From: an uncultured Saprospiraceae bacterium
Lineage (GTDB): Bacteria > Bacteroidota > Bacteroidia > Chitinophagales > Saprospiraceae
NCBI GenBank assembly: GCA_937872385.1
Contig: CALMSO010000034.1
Location: 1-51,756 of the forward strand
Direction of reading: 5' to 3'
Length of the DNA stretch: 51,756 nt
The position numbers were made by a program, and so were the translations under genes. Of this stretch, positions 1 through 8,118 are shown piece after piece. Each line of letters opens with the position of its first letter. The first letter of the stretch is position 1. Under the pieces are notes generated by a model, which ran no database searches, was not told where the DNA came from, and saw only the letters and a list, made by a program, of their open reading frames with translations.

Positions 1-96
1 AAACCATGAAACAGGGAAACCATGAAACCATGAAACAGGGAAACCATGAAACCATGAAACAGGGAAACCATGAAACCATACAACCATGAAACAAGG
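1..96. repeat. Tandem repeat, 24-bp unit, at the left edge
   Basis: The segment is built from AAACCATGAAAC-type words. Positions 17-40 and 41-64 are identical 24-bp units, each combining AAACCATG, AAACCATG and AAACAGGG. Positions 1-16 are a partial unit and 65-96 a decayed copy. The array probably continues beyond the left edge. It lies just past the 3' end of the reverse-strand serine hydrolase gene. The repeated ATG triplets open no convincing reading frame, so I treat it as non-coding. Confidence 0.85.
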
Positions 97-107
97 AAAC
101 CCCACAC

Positions 108-1388
108 CTAACGCTGATACTTGCTCAGGTCAGGCGCATACTTTCGGGGTCTGTTTTTTTCGTAGGCGTGTATGGCGCGCCCCAATTTGGCCAAAAACGG
201 ATGCCCAATGGTTTCGTATTCATACACACCGTCATTATAAATCTGATTTTCATTCACATGAATGGTAGCGGAAAGCAGAAACTCGACTTTGTTGTCAAAA
301 TCTACCACGTAAGCGATGTCGGTCAGAAAGCCATAAGCCACACCAACCTTGTTGAAAATGCGAATATTATTTGGCATGGGTTCCTTGCTATCGCCAAACA
401 GCAGAAACTTCACATAGCTGTCCCAATAATTGGGTGCCGGATACTTTGGGTAGCGGCTTTCGCGGGGCAGTTCTGACATACATTGCCATACAAAACGGTA
501 ATCATCTTCTGTTAAGTGAAATCGCTCGTGCGGCGCCACGCCCTCCGGCAACATCACAGCCGTAAGAATGCGGTGCAGGTCAAGTATTGAAATAAAATTT
601 CGTTCACGAAAGTCGAAGGGTTCGTTTACAATATTTCCTTCGCTGTTTTCGTAGCCTTTGCCGCGTACTTGCTGGCGCAAATTCAGCTTGGCAGCCCACT
701 GGCTATATACTTCGCCTTGGTGGTAGAGCAATTTGTTGAGACCATTAAAACTGACCGGATTAGTATGGCGATTGCCTTCGGCATCGAAGCCGCTCACACT
801 TAGCCGGTGCAGGATACGCGAACTTCGGTAGCCTTTTTCGTACAATTGCTGATTCAATTGTGCCTGCCCTAAAAATTCATAAAGCCGATTGTGCGCATCG
901 TTGTCGCTCACCAAAAATACTTTGCGAATATAATGTGCCACCGAAGGCATCCCGTTTTCGGCGCTTGTGTCTTCCACCACCGGCCGCTGCGGATAGCGCC
1001 CTGCGCCAGTAATCATAGGCGAATATTTATCTAAGTCTCTGATAGACAAGCTATTGATTTTTTCTAAAGCCAGCAGGGCAGTAGGCATTTTGATGGTGCT
1101 GGCCGGGTAGAAATAACGATTGGTATCCACGCCGTGCGTAAAGGTTTTGAAAGTAGGGCGGTTTTGTGCATCGCGGTCAATTTGGGTATAAACGATTTGT
1201 ACCTGATACTTTTCCGGCTGCTGGAGCAGCGTATCCCAGTCCGCAGCATGCTGTTTCAATATTTGTTGCAAAATATTCTTTTGTGCTATCGTTGGATGGA
1301 TGAGCAATACGCAGCAAAACAAGAGAAGAAAGGTGCCCCAGGGCCGGAGCCGATAGGACGCACGGGGTGCTCGTTTTTGTATTTTCAT
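108..1388 (-). CDS. Serine hydrolase of the class A beta-lactamase fold
   Basis: This is an exported serine hydrolase with the penicillin-recognising enzyme fold, 426 residues from ATG at 1388. An upstream TTG at 1409 is possible, but the ATG places a basic then hydrophobic signal peptide (about 1-36, ending IAQ) at the N-terminus. The active-site triads are visible: STIK with Ser97 and Lys100, Ser161-Asp162-Asn163 (SDN), and Lys347-Val348-Gly349 in the KTG position. The protein is longer than a true class A beta-lactamase (about 290 residues), has insertions between motifs, and has KVG in place of KTG. It acts in the periplasm, but the substrate is unknown and nothing shows it hydrolyses beta-lactams. 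It is probably transcribed alone. Confidence 0.85.
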   Translation of the reverse strand: MKIQKRAPRASYRLRPWGTFLLLFCCVLLIHPTIAQKNILQQILKQHAADWDTLLQQPEKYQVQIVYTQIDRDAQNRPTFKTFTHGVDTNRYFYPASTIKMPTALLALEKINSLSIRDLDKYSPMITGAGRYPQRPVVEDTSAENGMPSVAHYIRKVFLVSDNDAHNRLYEFLGQAQLNQQLYEKGYRSSRILHRLSVSGFDAEGNRHTNPVSFNGLNKLLYHQGEVYSQWAAKLNLRQQVRGKGYENSEGNIVNEPFDFRERNFISILDLHRILTAVMLPEGVAPHERFHLTEDDYRFVWQCMSELPRESRYPKYPAPNYWDSYVKFLLFGDSKEPMPNNIRIFNKVGVAYGFLTDIAYVVDFDNKVEFLLSATIHVNENQIYNDGVYEYETIGHPFLAKLGRAIHAYEKNRPRKYAPDLSKYQR

Positions 1389-1731
1389 GCTGGAGATGTT
1401 TGTGTTCAATCAATCAATTGTACAATATCCGCCTCGGTATATGTGGCGCTCAAGACTGCCTGCGTGCTGCCTTTATTTTGCCAAATTAGTTATAAATATT
1501 TGATTTTCAAATATTTATGGTTTTAAAAAATGCGCCAGTTTATTTTCTTGCGTCTAAAATACCGGATAATTGGCAAAATAGGTAAATAAATCTGCGCCTT
1601 TGGTTGCCATTTGAAATGCGACAATGCGTCGGAATAAAATTTCGCAGACTTTATAGATAGCAGGCGCTTGAAAGATAAGGTAGGTGAGTGTGAAGGCAGG
1701 TGCATCATTTTCTGATGTAATTTCCAAGCGC
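1389..1731. other. Intergenic region with a perfect 12-bp-arm inverted repeat
   Basis: I see no convincing gene in this 343-bp gap. It lies upstream of the serine hydrolase and downstream of the acetyltransferase gene. Its one striking feature is at 1492-1518: arms ATAAATATTTGA and TCAAATATTTAT around a TTT loop, a perfect AT-rich hairpin or operator-like palindrome. The start of the palindrome, TAAATATTTGATTTTC, recurs nearly unchanged at 29186-29201 and 50490-50505. Whether it is a terminator, an operator or a chance palindrome cannot be decided here. Confidence 0.6.
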
Positions 1732-2283
1732 TTACCAGTGCCAGATTACAATCTGCCAAGCTTCGCCGTCGGGTGCTACAAATTCGTGGACGACTTGAAA
1801 GCCAACTCGTTGGTGTGCACGCAAGGAGCGCAGGTTGCGGATAGAAATTTCGGTAATGGCAAAATCATATTTTGGCGATAATAGCCGTCGGTAGGCATCG
1901 TACATGCCCTCGAATAGCCCCTGCCCTCGGTAGCCCGCGGCTACGCACACCTGCCCCACTACTATGTAGCGGTACGTATTCAAGCGCCGACCAGCATATT
2001 CCATCGCATCAAACGTATCAAACATAGAGACGAGGATGGGAATGGCGCTGCGCAAGTCTTTCGTCATAGCCAGAATATAACCGGCAATCTCCTCGCCGTT
2101 CGTAGCCATAATGCCCTGCTCTAAGTCGTTCATTTCTTTCAGCGTGGCATAGTCGTGCTGCACCGTGAGGAACCCCTGCGTGGCAATCTCCTCCGGCGTC
2201 AGATGTACCCCAAGATTTTGCTGCTGCAAAGCCAGTACTTGCTGCAATTCGAGGTCGGTTTCGATGGGTTTGTAACGTAGCAT
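1732..2283 (-). CDS. GNAT family N-acetyltransferase
   Basis: This cytoplasmic protein of 183 residues has the GNAT fold, which transfers an acetyl group from acetyl-CoA to an amine. The acetyl-CoA pyrophosphate-binding motif A is clear around residues 108-123 (VVGQVCVAAGYRGQGL), with R119-G120-Q121-G122 matching the R/Q-x-x-G-x-G/A pattern. A motif B-like segment follows at about 150-165 (RNLRSLRAHQRVGF). It starts at ATG 2283 and has no partner gene close by on its strand. The substrate cannot be told from sequence. Confidence 0.85.
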   Translation of the reverse strand: MLRYKPIETDLELQQVLALQQQNLGVHLTPEEIATQGFLTVQHDYATLKEMNDLEQGIMATNGEEIAGYILAMTKDLRSAIPILVSMFDTFDAMEYAGRRLNTYRYIVVGQVCVAAGYRGQGLFEGMYDAYRRLLSPKYDFAITEISIRNLRSLRAHQRVGFQVVHEFVAPDGEAWQIVIWHW

Positions 2284-2450
2284 TTATTGATTTTTATTAA
2301 CTCAATAACTCGTTTCGTCTAATTTGACCTTGCCTCGGAAAGTCCAGAAGACGAAGGCTGTGTCGAAATTATACATTTTTCGGCTGACAGGCAAAACAAT
2401 TCGGGGGCGAGTAGCACTTTTCTTTCCAGAAAAAAAATCCGGGTGGAACT

Positions 2451-2480
2451 TTTGCTAAAAAGATTTTTGTTGTATTTTTG
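2451..2480 (+). promoter_or_regulatory. Bacteroidota-type promoter for tRNA-Gln
   Basis: TTTG at 2451-2454 is followed, after 18 bp, by TATTTTTG at 2473-2480. This fits the Bacteroidota housekeeping sigma consensus TTTG-N19-TAnnTTTG within one base of spacing. It lies about 50 bp before the tRNA and nothing else is transcribed from here. Confidence 0.6.
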
Positions 2481-2528
2481 CCACGCTTTTGAACAAAGAC
2501 CTTCCGGTAAGCATTTAAAAGCGGTAAA

Positions 2529-2602
2529 AGACCCATGGTGTAACGGTAGCACTACAGATTTTGGTTCTGTCTGTCAAGGTTCGAATCCTTGTGGGTCTAC
2601 CA
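2529..2602 (+). tRNA. tRNA-Gln (anticodon TTG)
   Basis: The sequence folds as a cloverleaf. The acceptor arms are AGACCCA (2529-2535) and TGGGTCT (2592-2598), the anticodon stem is ACAGA/TCTGT, and the 7-base loop TTTTGGT carries anticodon TTG, which reads CAA. The T stem is CAAGG/CCTTG around TTCGAAT. The discriminator base is A2599 and the CCA end (2600-2602) is encoded. It is a monocistronic unit with its own promoter and terminator. Confidence 0.95.
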
Positions 2603-2640
2603 AATCCTCGCAACGTACTTGTTGTGAGGATTTTTTCTTT
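2603..2640 (+). terminator. Rho-independent terminator of tRNA-Gln
   Basis: A 12-bp stem (AATCCTCGCAAC at 2603-2614, GTTGTGAGGATT at 2621-2632) closes a GTACTT loop and runs into a T-rich tract. It begins immediately after the encoded CCA. Confidence 0.9.
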
Positions 2641-2706
2641 TACGGGAAATAGATTTTCGATTTTGCAAGCAAGCAGGAAGCGGTTTTCAGCAGCTTATAG
2701 TACCAC

Positions 2707-3927
2707 TTAGCCCACCATCTCACGGGCGGCTTTCATCGGCACGGCGATGCACTTTTTTTCCATGTAGGTCATCATCCGTTCGAGCAGGGCGCGGGTCTGT
2801 TCGTCGAGTTGTTCTACATCCTTGCGGAACACTTCGGTGAGGGCTTTGGCTTTCACTGCCTTGATGGCTTCGGGTACGCGGCTCATCGCGCGCTCCATCT
2901 GCCGCTGCTGAAAGAGCGTGGGAAAATCGGCTGCGTAAGTCGCCAGAATCTGCCGGGCTTTATCCACTTCGGTTTCACGGAAAGCGAGATTCTCTTCAGC
3001 CAGCGCGCGCAAGCCTTCGATTTCGATGTAATGCAATGGATACTGCTGAGGCACCTCCGGCGCTACATTGTGCGGAATGGCAAGGTCAATTACCAGCTTC
3101 GCGTCGGTTTCGCCATGCAACAACTGTGCGTACAATTCCGGGTGGATAATCGGATCGGTGGCGCCCGTGCAAACGAAAAGGCAGTCGAAGCCTTGATTAT
3201 ATTGATATAAATCGGTCAGGGTATGCGCTTGTCCTCCAAGGAGTTGTGCTAATTCCTGCGCTTTGGGCAGGCTGCGATTAAAAACAGTGATATTGGTAAA
3301 CTCCTGTTTGGCTAAAAATTTTGCGACCAATGCATTGGTTTGCCCCGCACCAATCAGCAGAATACGCGCGTCTTTGGGCAAATGCGCCGAGAGCATTTTG
3401 CGCACCGCCAGCGATACCACCGACACGGGCTTATCGCCAATACGGGTACGAGCATACACCTCCTTGGCAGCGACCACGGCCTGCTGAAAAGCCAGCCGGA
3501 TGTGATCGCCGGTGAGGTTCCAGGTGCGACACTGTTCGTAGGCTTCACGGAGTTGCCCCAGAATCTGGCGCTCGCCCACCACCAGCGAATCAATGGAAGC
3601 GGCTACTTCGTACAAATGAACGATAGCTTCGGCACCTGCAAGGCACTTCACAGAGGCGGCTACGCGGGTGGCGTCCAACTCCGGATTGATGTATTGGAAA
3701 AAACGGGTTGTAAAAGACGGATCGAGTTCAACACTATTAGAAAAGAAATAGATGACGCGATTGCAGGTGGCTATATATAGCAATTCTTCGAGCGCAAAAG
3801 CACTTTTCAGCGCAGTTAATTGCTGCTGCAGGGGCTGCTGCTCGGTAGTTTTTATTACAAAAGCACCAATATCCTTGAGGGTAGCCGATTTATGTGTGAC
3901 AGTGAGAATTTTTAGATTGCGTAGCAT
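2707..3927 (-). CDS. hemA: Glutamyl-tRNA reductase
   Basis: This enzyme reduces glutamyl-tRNA(Glu) to glutamate-1-semialdehyde with NADPH, the first step of C5-pathway tetrapyrrole (heme) synthesis, in the cytoplasm. From ATG at 3927 it has 406 residues, a normal length. The catalytic Cys55 is in ATCNR, the family signature GERQILGQLREAY is at about 118-130, and the Rossmann NADPH-binding loop LLIGAGQ is near 190-196. A C-terminal helical dimerisation domain follows. A TTG 17 codons upstream (3978) is open but lies over a candidate -7 element TATTTTTG (reverse strand, 3976-3983), which argues for the ATG. No other hem gene is adjacent. Confidence 0.95.
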   Translation of the reverse strand: MLRNLKILTVTHKSATLKDIGAFVIKTTEQQPLQQQLTALKSAFALEELLYIATCNRVIYFFSNSVELDPSFTTRFFQYINPELDATRVAASVKCLAGAEAIVHLYEVAASIDSLVVGERQILGQLREAYEQCRTWNLTGDHIRLAFQQAVVAAKEVYARTRIGDKPVSVVSLAVRKMLSAHLPKDARILLIGAGQTNALVAKFLAKQEFTNITVFNRSLPKAQELAQLLGGQAHTLTDLYQYNQGFDCLFVCTGATDPIIHPELYAQLLHGETDAKLVIDLAIPHNVAPEVPQQYPLHYIEIEGLRALAEENLAFRETEVDKARQILATYAADFPTLFQQRQMERAMSRVPEAIKAVKAKALTEVFRKDVEQLDEQTRALLERMMTYMEKKCIAVPMKAAREMVG

Positions 3928-4071
3928 TCTTTCTTTTATAATTTTTAACGGTTTTTCGTTTGTTTGATAGTGACACAAAAATAGGGCGCTGCCAGCAGGT
4001 GTGTGTCACCTTTCTGTCAATTGGAAAAAAGGCATATAATTTGGAAAAATTCTAAACAAGCTGCGAAAAAA

Positions 4072-5166
4072 TCAAGGCTTCCAGCGGCGCCAGTCCACTT
4101 GATAATTATCTAACAGGAGCACTGCAAATACAGCAAAAATAAAGGCAATGGCTCCGGCCGCCACCACGAGGATAGACCGTTTGGGCCGCGATTTTACAAT
4201 AGGCGTTTCGGCAACTTCTATTATTTTGATGGCAGGAATATCGGCTTCATACACGGCGCGCCATACTTTCAGGCGTTCGATGTCTTCGCTCAGGCTACGG
4301 CTGGCGTCGAGGTACTGCCGCTCTAAGGTATTGATGGGGGCAATGCCTTCATTCAAGGTGTTGATGCGCATTTCGATACTTTTTACTTCTTCTTCCAGCC
4401 CTTTGACCATAGCGTTGAGCATGTTGAGGGTGTCGCGCGATACGCCGCGGGTATTTTGGAGCGCATCGAGCCGCGCCCGGTTGCGGGTGAGCAGGGCCTC
4501 GGCCTCCGATTGTTGGGCGGTAAGTTGTTCGGTTTGTGCCAGCGAATTGTAGATACGATAGTTACTCCGGAGTTTGGCGAGGGTGTCGCCGAGTAGTTGC
4601 AATTGTTGCTGTTTGAGCGCTACTTCTGTTTCAAAAGTTTGAATGGTACGCTGCTGCCCCTCTTTGATGAGGCGCTGCCCCAGCAGGTCAATTTTGGCGC
4701 TGGCAGCATTGGCAATGCGTGCTGCTATTTCTCGCTCTTTGTCTTCTACCGATAGCTCGATGGCGTCGCGTTTCGTTTTTTCTACACGATACCGTTTGGC
4801 AAATTTTTCCTTCACGCGAAAGCGTGCCCGTGGGTGGTCGCGCCTAATTTTGTAATGTTCGTACAACCGGAAAGAATCTATCAGGAAATCTGTCAGGTCA
4901 TTGGACTCAGCAATGGTGAGCATCCGATCAATATCATTGCCGTCGCCATACTCTCGCCGGGGCAGGTTGCCTTGCCCGAAGAGCAATTCCGGCTTGGCCA
5001 TGTCGGGGCTGGTAGCCAGAAAAGTAGTCGTTGCTTTATAATAATTAGGCAAGAATAAACTGACAATGGCGGTACTGATGGCTACGGCCAAACACAGGAT
5101 TGTAATGGGCTGCCGCCACTTCCAGAGGGTGTCAATTACGCCGAGCAAATTGTCTTTTGAATCCAT
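4072..5166 (-). CDS. Wzz-like polysaccharide chain-length/export protein
   Basis: This 364-residue inner-membrane protein has the Wzz/PCP architecture: an N-terminal membrane helix (about 20-40), a large periplasmic region with predicted coiled coils (about 150-300), and a second membrane helix (about 331-353) preceded by the proline-containing segment AETPIVKSRPKRS. Such proteins set polysaccharide chain length or help export it. There is no C-terminal tyrosine kinase domain, and no polysaccharide genes adjoin it, so it is an orphan. The start is ATG 5166; a TTG three codons upstream is less likely. Two TAnnTTTG-like words (reverse strand, 5186-5193 and 5207-5214) lie upstream. Confidence 0.8.
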   Translation of the reverse strand: MDSKDNLLGVIDTLWKWRQPITILCLAVAISTAIVSLFLPNYYKATTTFLATSPDMAKPELLFGQGNLPRREYGDGNDIDRMLTIAESNDLTDFLIDSFRLYEHYKIRRDHPRARFRVKEKFAKRYRVEKTKRDAIELSVEDKEREIAARIANAASAKIDLLGQRLIKEGQQRTIQTFETEVALKQQQLQLLGDTLAKLRSNYRIYNSLAQTEQLTAQQSEAEALLTRNRARLDALQNTRGVSRDTLNMLNAMVKGLEEEVKSIEMRINTLNEGIAPINTLERQYLDASRSLSEDIERLKVWRAVYEADIPAIKIIEVAETPIVKSRPKRSILVVAAGAIAFIFAVFAVLLLDNYQVDWRRWKP

Positions 5167-5269
5167 GTGCTGCAAAATTGTTCCGCAAATGTAAGCAAGC
5201 GCCGTACAAAACTATAACAACCGGGGAAGAATGTTGGAGGTATGCCACCTGAAGATGGTTTGAGCGGGC

Positions 5270-5312
5270 GAACAGCGAACAGCGAAACGCCAACAGCGAA
5301 ACGGCAAACAGC
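5270..5312. repeat. Short degenerate repeat (GAACAGC / GAAACGCCAACAGC)
   Basis: Two GAACAGC units (5270-5283) are followed by GAAACGCCAACAGC (5284-5297) and GAAACGGCAAACAGC (5298-5312). The array runs up to the stop codon of the reverse-strand methyltransferase gene. It resembles the array at the window's left edge in being a short low-complexity array right after a reverse-strand stop codon. Confidence 0.7.
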
Positions 5313-6478
5313 TAATATCCATCTGCGAGCAGCTTTTCTAAATAATGGTACTCGATGCCAAACTGCTGCTTGATGGCTTCTACGCGGCGCAAGGCTTCGG
5401 GGTTGGGTGCGCTCTTTACGGCAGTGATCATGAGATTCTTGCTGGTATGCTCGGTGGAGATAAATTCAAACACTTTCGTTTTGTAGCCATTGGCTTCCAG
5501 CAGCAGGGCGCGGATGCCATCGGTGAGCAGCTCCGCCTGGCGCTCTTCGAGAATGCCGTGTTTGAGAATGGACTGGAGTGCACTTGTGGTACGCATTTGC
5601 TTCCGAATTTGCTTATGACAGCAAGGAGCTACTACGATGACCGCTGCGCTGGCCCGGATACCTTTGGCGATGGCTAAGTCGGTCGCGGTATCGCAGGCGT
5701 GCAGTGCAATGAGCATATCTATGCGCTCCGGTTGAAAATCGTTGATGTCTTGTGCTACAAATTGCAGGCGCGAAAAATGCGCTTTGGTAGCCAAGTCGTT
5801 GCAGAAATCCACTAAGTGCTGCCGCAGTTCAATACCGGTGACCATTGGCGTCTGTCCGAGTTGATTGACCAGATAATCGTACAGTGCAAAGGTCAGGTAG
5901 CCCTTGCCTGCACCCATATCCACGATGTGCGCGGTGCTTGGCAGGTCGGCTTGCTGGAGCAGTGCATCAATGATTTCAATGAATTTATTGATTTGCCGAA
6001 ACTTTTTTTGCCCGGTGGGCAGCACTTGGCCATCGGCTCCGCTGATGCCCATTGCTGGCAGATAAACATTTGCTGGTGAGGCCTCTATCAGGCGTTTTTT
6101 TTCCTTGTTGTGCACAGCCTCCGGCGCAGCCTGCAAGCGCGGCGCTTTGGACGAGAGGCGCGGCAGCCTTTTTTTGTTGTATTGAATAAAAAAATCTGCG
6201 GCCGTCGTGTAGAGGTCGCCATTGAGAAAATCATTGCCCAACCATAGCCCGATGATGACCATAGCCTCGGCGGGGGTATGATTCTGGGTACTGTCCTTGG
6301 TTGCGTAGCGCAAAGTAAAAGACAACATCCGCTGCCCCTTGATGTCCACCGGGCGCACGTACACATTTTGCAAAGCACGCTCTTTGCCACCGGGTTTGCT
6401 CAGCGTCAGCCGCACAAAGGTATCTTCCTGCACGCTGTGCTGCAGTTTTTCTATAAATTCGCTGTGAAGAGCATGCAT
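5312..6478 (-). CDS. Class I SAM-dependent methyltransferase (Methyltransf_32-like)
   Basis: This 388-residue cytoplasmic protein has a C-terminal Rossmann methyltransferase domain. SAM-binding motif I is VDMGAGKGY (about 186-194), the acidic residue after strand 2 is Glu217 in GIELR, and Asp244 is in the VAQDI strand. The segment ALHACDTATDLAI (258-270) and the signature APCCH (284-288) are characteristic of the Methyltransf_32/METTL25-like family. The N-terminal 140 residues are an extra domain I do not recognise. The substrate is unknown; RNA or a ribosomal component would be a guess. It starts at ATG 6478 and is divergent from the DUF4294 gene. Confidence 0.75.
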   Translation of the reverse strand: MHALHSEFIEKLQHSVQEDTFVRLTLSKPGGKERALQNVYVRPVDIKGQRMLSFTLRYATKDSTQNHTPAEAMVIIGLWLGNDFLNGDLYTTAADFFIQYNKKRLPRLSSKAPRLQAAPEAVHNKEKKRLIEASPANVYLPAMGISGADGQVLPTGQKKFRQINKFIEIIDALLQQADLPSTAHIVDMGAGKGYLTFALYDYLVNQLGQTPMVTGIELRQHLVDFCNDLATKAHFSRLQFVAQDINDFQPERIDMLIALHACDTATDLAIAKGIRASAAVIVVAPCCHKQIRKQMRTTSALQSILKHGILEERQAELLTDGIRALLLEANGYKTKVFEFISTEHTSKNLMITAVKSAPNPEALRRVEAIKQQFGIEYHYLEKLLADGY

Positions 6479-6659
6479 TGCAAGTTTTTTATCAAATGGC
6501 TGGCGATTCGCTTCTTACTCCCCTACCAATCGTTTTGTCTTGTCGGCTTTATTTTTGTGAATTTAAGCAGATTTTAACAATCGGGTAGTAGATTTTGTTA
6601 CAATTTTGCGATATATTAAGCCTCTTTGCAAGGGCAGTACAATTGAAAAATACACTATA

Positions 6660-7271
6660 ATGAAACATTTGTTGTTGATTATCATCCTTTTGAACATAGC
6701 AACATGGGCTACGGCTCAGCAGGAAACCCGCGTCAGCGTGGCTGGAAAAATCTATCCGGCTATCATTGATGAATGCGGCGATACGCTGATTGTAGCTAAT
6801 TTGCAAAACATCTCAGTCTCCTCACCACGGGCTTTCGATAGTGAAGAAGAGTGGAAAAAATACCAGCGCTACCGCCGGGCAGCGGCTGTGGTGTATCCTT
6901 ATGCGACCGAAGCCATCAAGGTATTCCGCGAGTTGGAGGCCGAAACCGAAGATCTGCGCCGGGGCAAACGAAAAAAGTACGCTCGGCATTTGCAAAAAGA
7001 TCTGAAAGATAAATTTGAAGATCCGCTCAGGAAACTCACCCGCACCCAGGGCTTTGTGCTCACCAAGATGATTGAGCGCGAATTGGGCACGCCCACGTAT
7101 GATCTCATCAAGGATTTGCGCGGCGGGGTGACGGCTACCTACTGGGGTACGCTCAGCAAGTTTTACGGCTACAAGCTCAAAGACGGTTATACGCTCGGCG
7201 AAGACCGCATTCTCGATATGGTACTGGACGATTTCAATATTTCCTACACCGTGTCAAAAGACCGGAAGTAA
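6660..7271 (+). CDS. DUF4294 domain protein, exported
   Basis: The protein has 203 residues from ATG 6660. An in-frame TTG at 6606 would only add residues ahead of a good signal peptide (MKHLLLIIILLNIATWATAQ). The mature part, with YRRAAAVVYPYATEAIKVFRELE followed by basic helices, matches DUF4294, a family nearly confined to Bacteroidota and of unknown function. It would act in the periplasm or at the outer membrane. A TATTTTTG word at 6550-6557 could serve as a -7 element. Confidence 0.75.
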   Translation: MKHLLLIIILLNIATWATAQQETRVSVAGKIYPAIIDECGDTLIVANLQNISVSSPRAFDSEEEWKKYQRYRRAAAVVYPYATEAIKVFRELEAETEDLRRGKRKKYARHLQKDLKDKFEDPLRKLTRTQGFVLTKMIERELGTPTYDLIKDLRGGVTATYWGTLSKFYGYKLKDGYTLGEDRILDMVLDDFNISYTVSKDRK

Positions 7272-7312
7272 GCAGCAGAAATTGGCTGCTCGTGTTTGCC
7301 CGAGGTTTTTTT
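7271..7312 (+). terminator. Possible weak terminator after the DUF4294 gene
   Basis: AGCAGC (7271-7276) and GCTGCT (7285-7290) form a 6-bp stem around AGAAATTG. A run of seven T's follows about 15 bp later rather than directly, so the call is weak. Confidence 0.3.
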
Positions 7313-7436
7313 GCTTCAGATTAGGTAGCACTGCTTAGCGCGGATTGCCATCGGTGGGCTTGCTTTTTGCAAAAAAAAATACGGTATTTGAAAAAGTACC
7401 TACGGTATTCCCAACGGAAAAAAAACATCCCGAAGC

Positions 7437-7856
7437 ATGAAAAAGTACTTCATAGCAATGGCACTGGCTGCAAGCAGCTGCCAGTTGGCATTGGCCCAAG
7501 AAGAGCCGCCGGAATATTACATCTTCAGCATTTACTTTGGCGGCGGTAGCTATTATATAGATGAAGAACAGGTGCAAGAGCTGTACCATTGGCTCGATGG
7601 CATTCCAGATATAGAAACGCACCAAATCAGTATTCACGGGCATACCGACGACATTGGCAGCCGCGAGTACAACAAGTGGTTGTCCCAACTGCGCAACGAC
7701 TCCGCGCTGCAGCAATTGCTCAACAAAGGCATTCCCCGCGAGTTGATTGATGTAGTAGATTTCGGGAAAGACAGCCCCGTATTCGATAATCGCACTTGGG
7801 AGGGCAAACTGCGCAACCGCCGGGTGGACGTAATCATCAAGCCATTAGTCATGTAG
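7437..7856 (+). CDS. OmpA-family peptidoglycan-binding protein
   Basis: This 139-residue exported protein is a signal peptide (1-20, cleaved near ALAQ) plus a lone OmpA C-terminal domain. That domain anchors outer-membrane or periplasmic proteins to peptidoglycan. The ligand motif HGHTDDIGSREYNKWLSQLR (67-86) matches the family pattern GHTDxxGxxxYNxxLSxxR, and a terminal RNRRVDV (126-132) is where the family's conserved Arg lies. There is no beta-barrel and no obvious lipobox. It starts at ATG 7437 and shares its strand with the DUF4294 gene, 165 bp upstream. Confidence 0.85.
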   Translation: MKKYFIAMALAASSCQLALAQEEPPEYYIFSIYFGGGSYYIDEEQVQELYHWLDGIPDIETHQISIHGHTDDIGSREYNKWLSQLRNDSALQQLLNKGIPRELIDVVDFGKDSPVFDNRTWEGKLRNRRVDVIIKPLVM

Positions 7857-7971
7857 CTGTGCAATATCCATTGGCAACCGGAAGGGCTGTTTCAGATGAG
7901 AAAACGAGCAGCAATTCCTCGGTTCTATCCAAAACAATATGCCCGATAGAACGGCATTGTAAAAAAGTATG

Positions 7972-7979
7972 TACTTTTG
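7972..7979 (+). promoter_or_regulatory. Candidate -7 element before the ECF sigma gene
   Basis: TACTTTTG matches TAnnTTTG exactly. No TTTG lies at the expected -33 distance; an ATTG lies 12 bp upstream. If it is used, the leader before the sigma gene is about 130 nt. Confidence 0.3.
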
Positions 7980-8091
7980 CGCGGTTTGAAAGGATAGTGC
8001 AGCTGAGGTCATTTTGAATGTGCAAAAGATATGCAAGATAGAAAAAAATCAAAAAAAACAATTCCTTTGGGGGAAAAATTACAAGTTGGGA

Positions 8092-8118
8092 ATGTCTAAA
8101 AATCAGTATGCCCTTTGA
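8092..8118 (+). other. Eight-codon leader ORF overlapping the sigma-factor start
   Basis: ATG at 8092 opens a frame encoding MSKNQYAL and ends at TGA 8116-8118. That stop overlaps the sigma gene's TTG start (8115-8117) as TTGA, the geometry of translational coupling. The sigma gene has no ATG near its start. Alternatively, one base lost from the T run at 8114-8116 would fuse these codons to the sigma frame. Confidence 0.4.

Noticed and set aside
1..96. CRISPR array
   Set aside because: The units are directly adjacent with no unique spacers, and no cas gene is in the window.
1523..1759. Reverse-strand open frame of 78 codons overlapping the GNAT 3' end
   Set aside because: It overlaps the acetyltransferase gene in another frame and has no family-like pattern.
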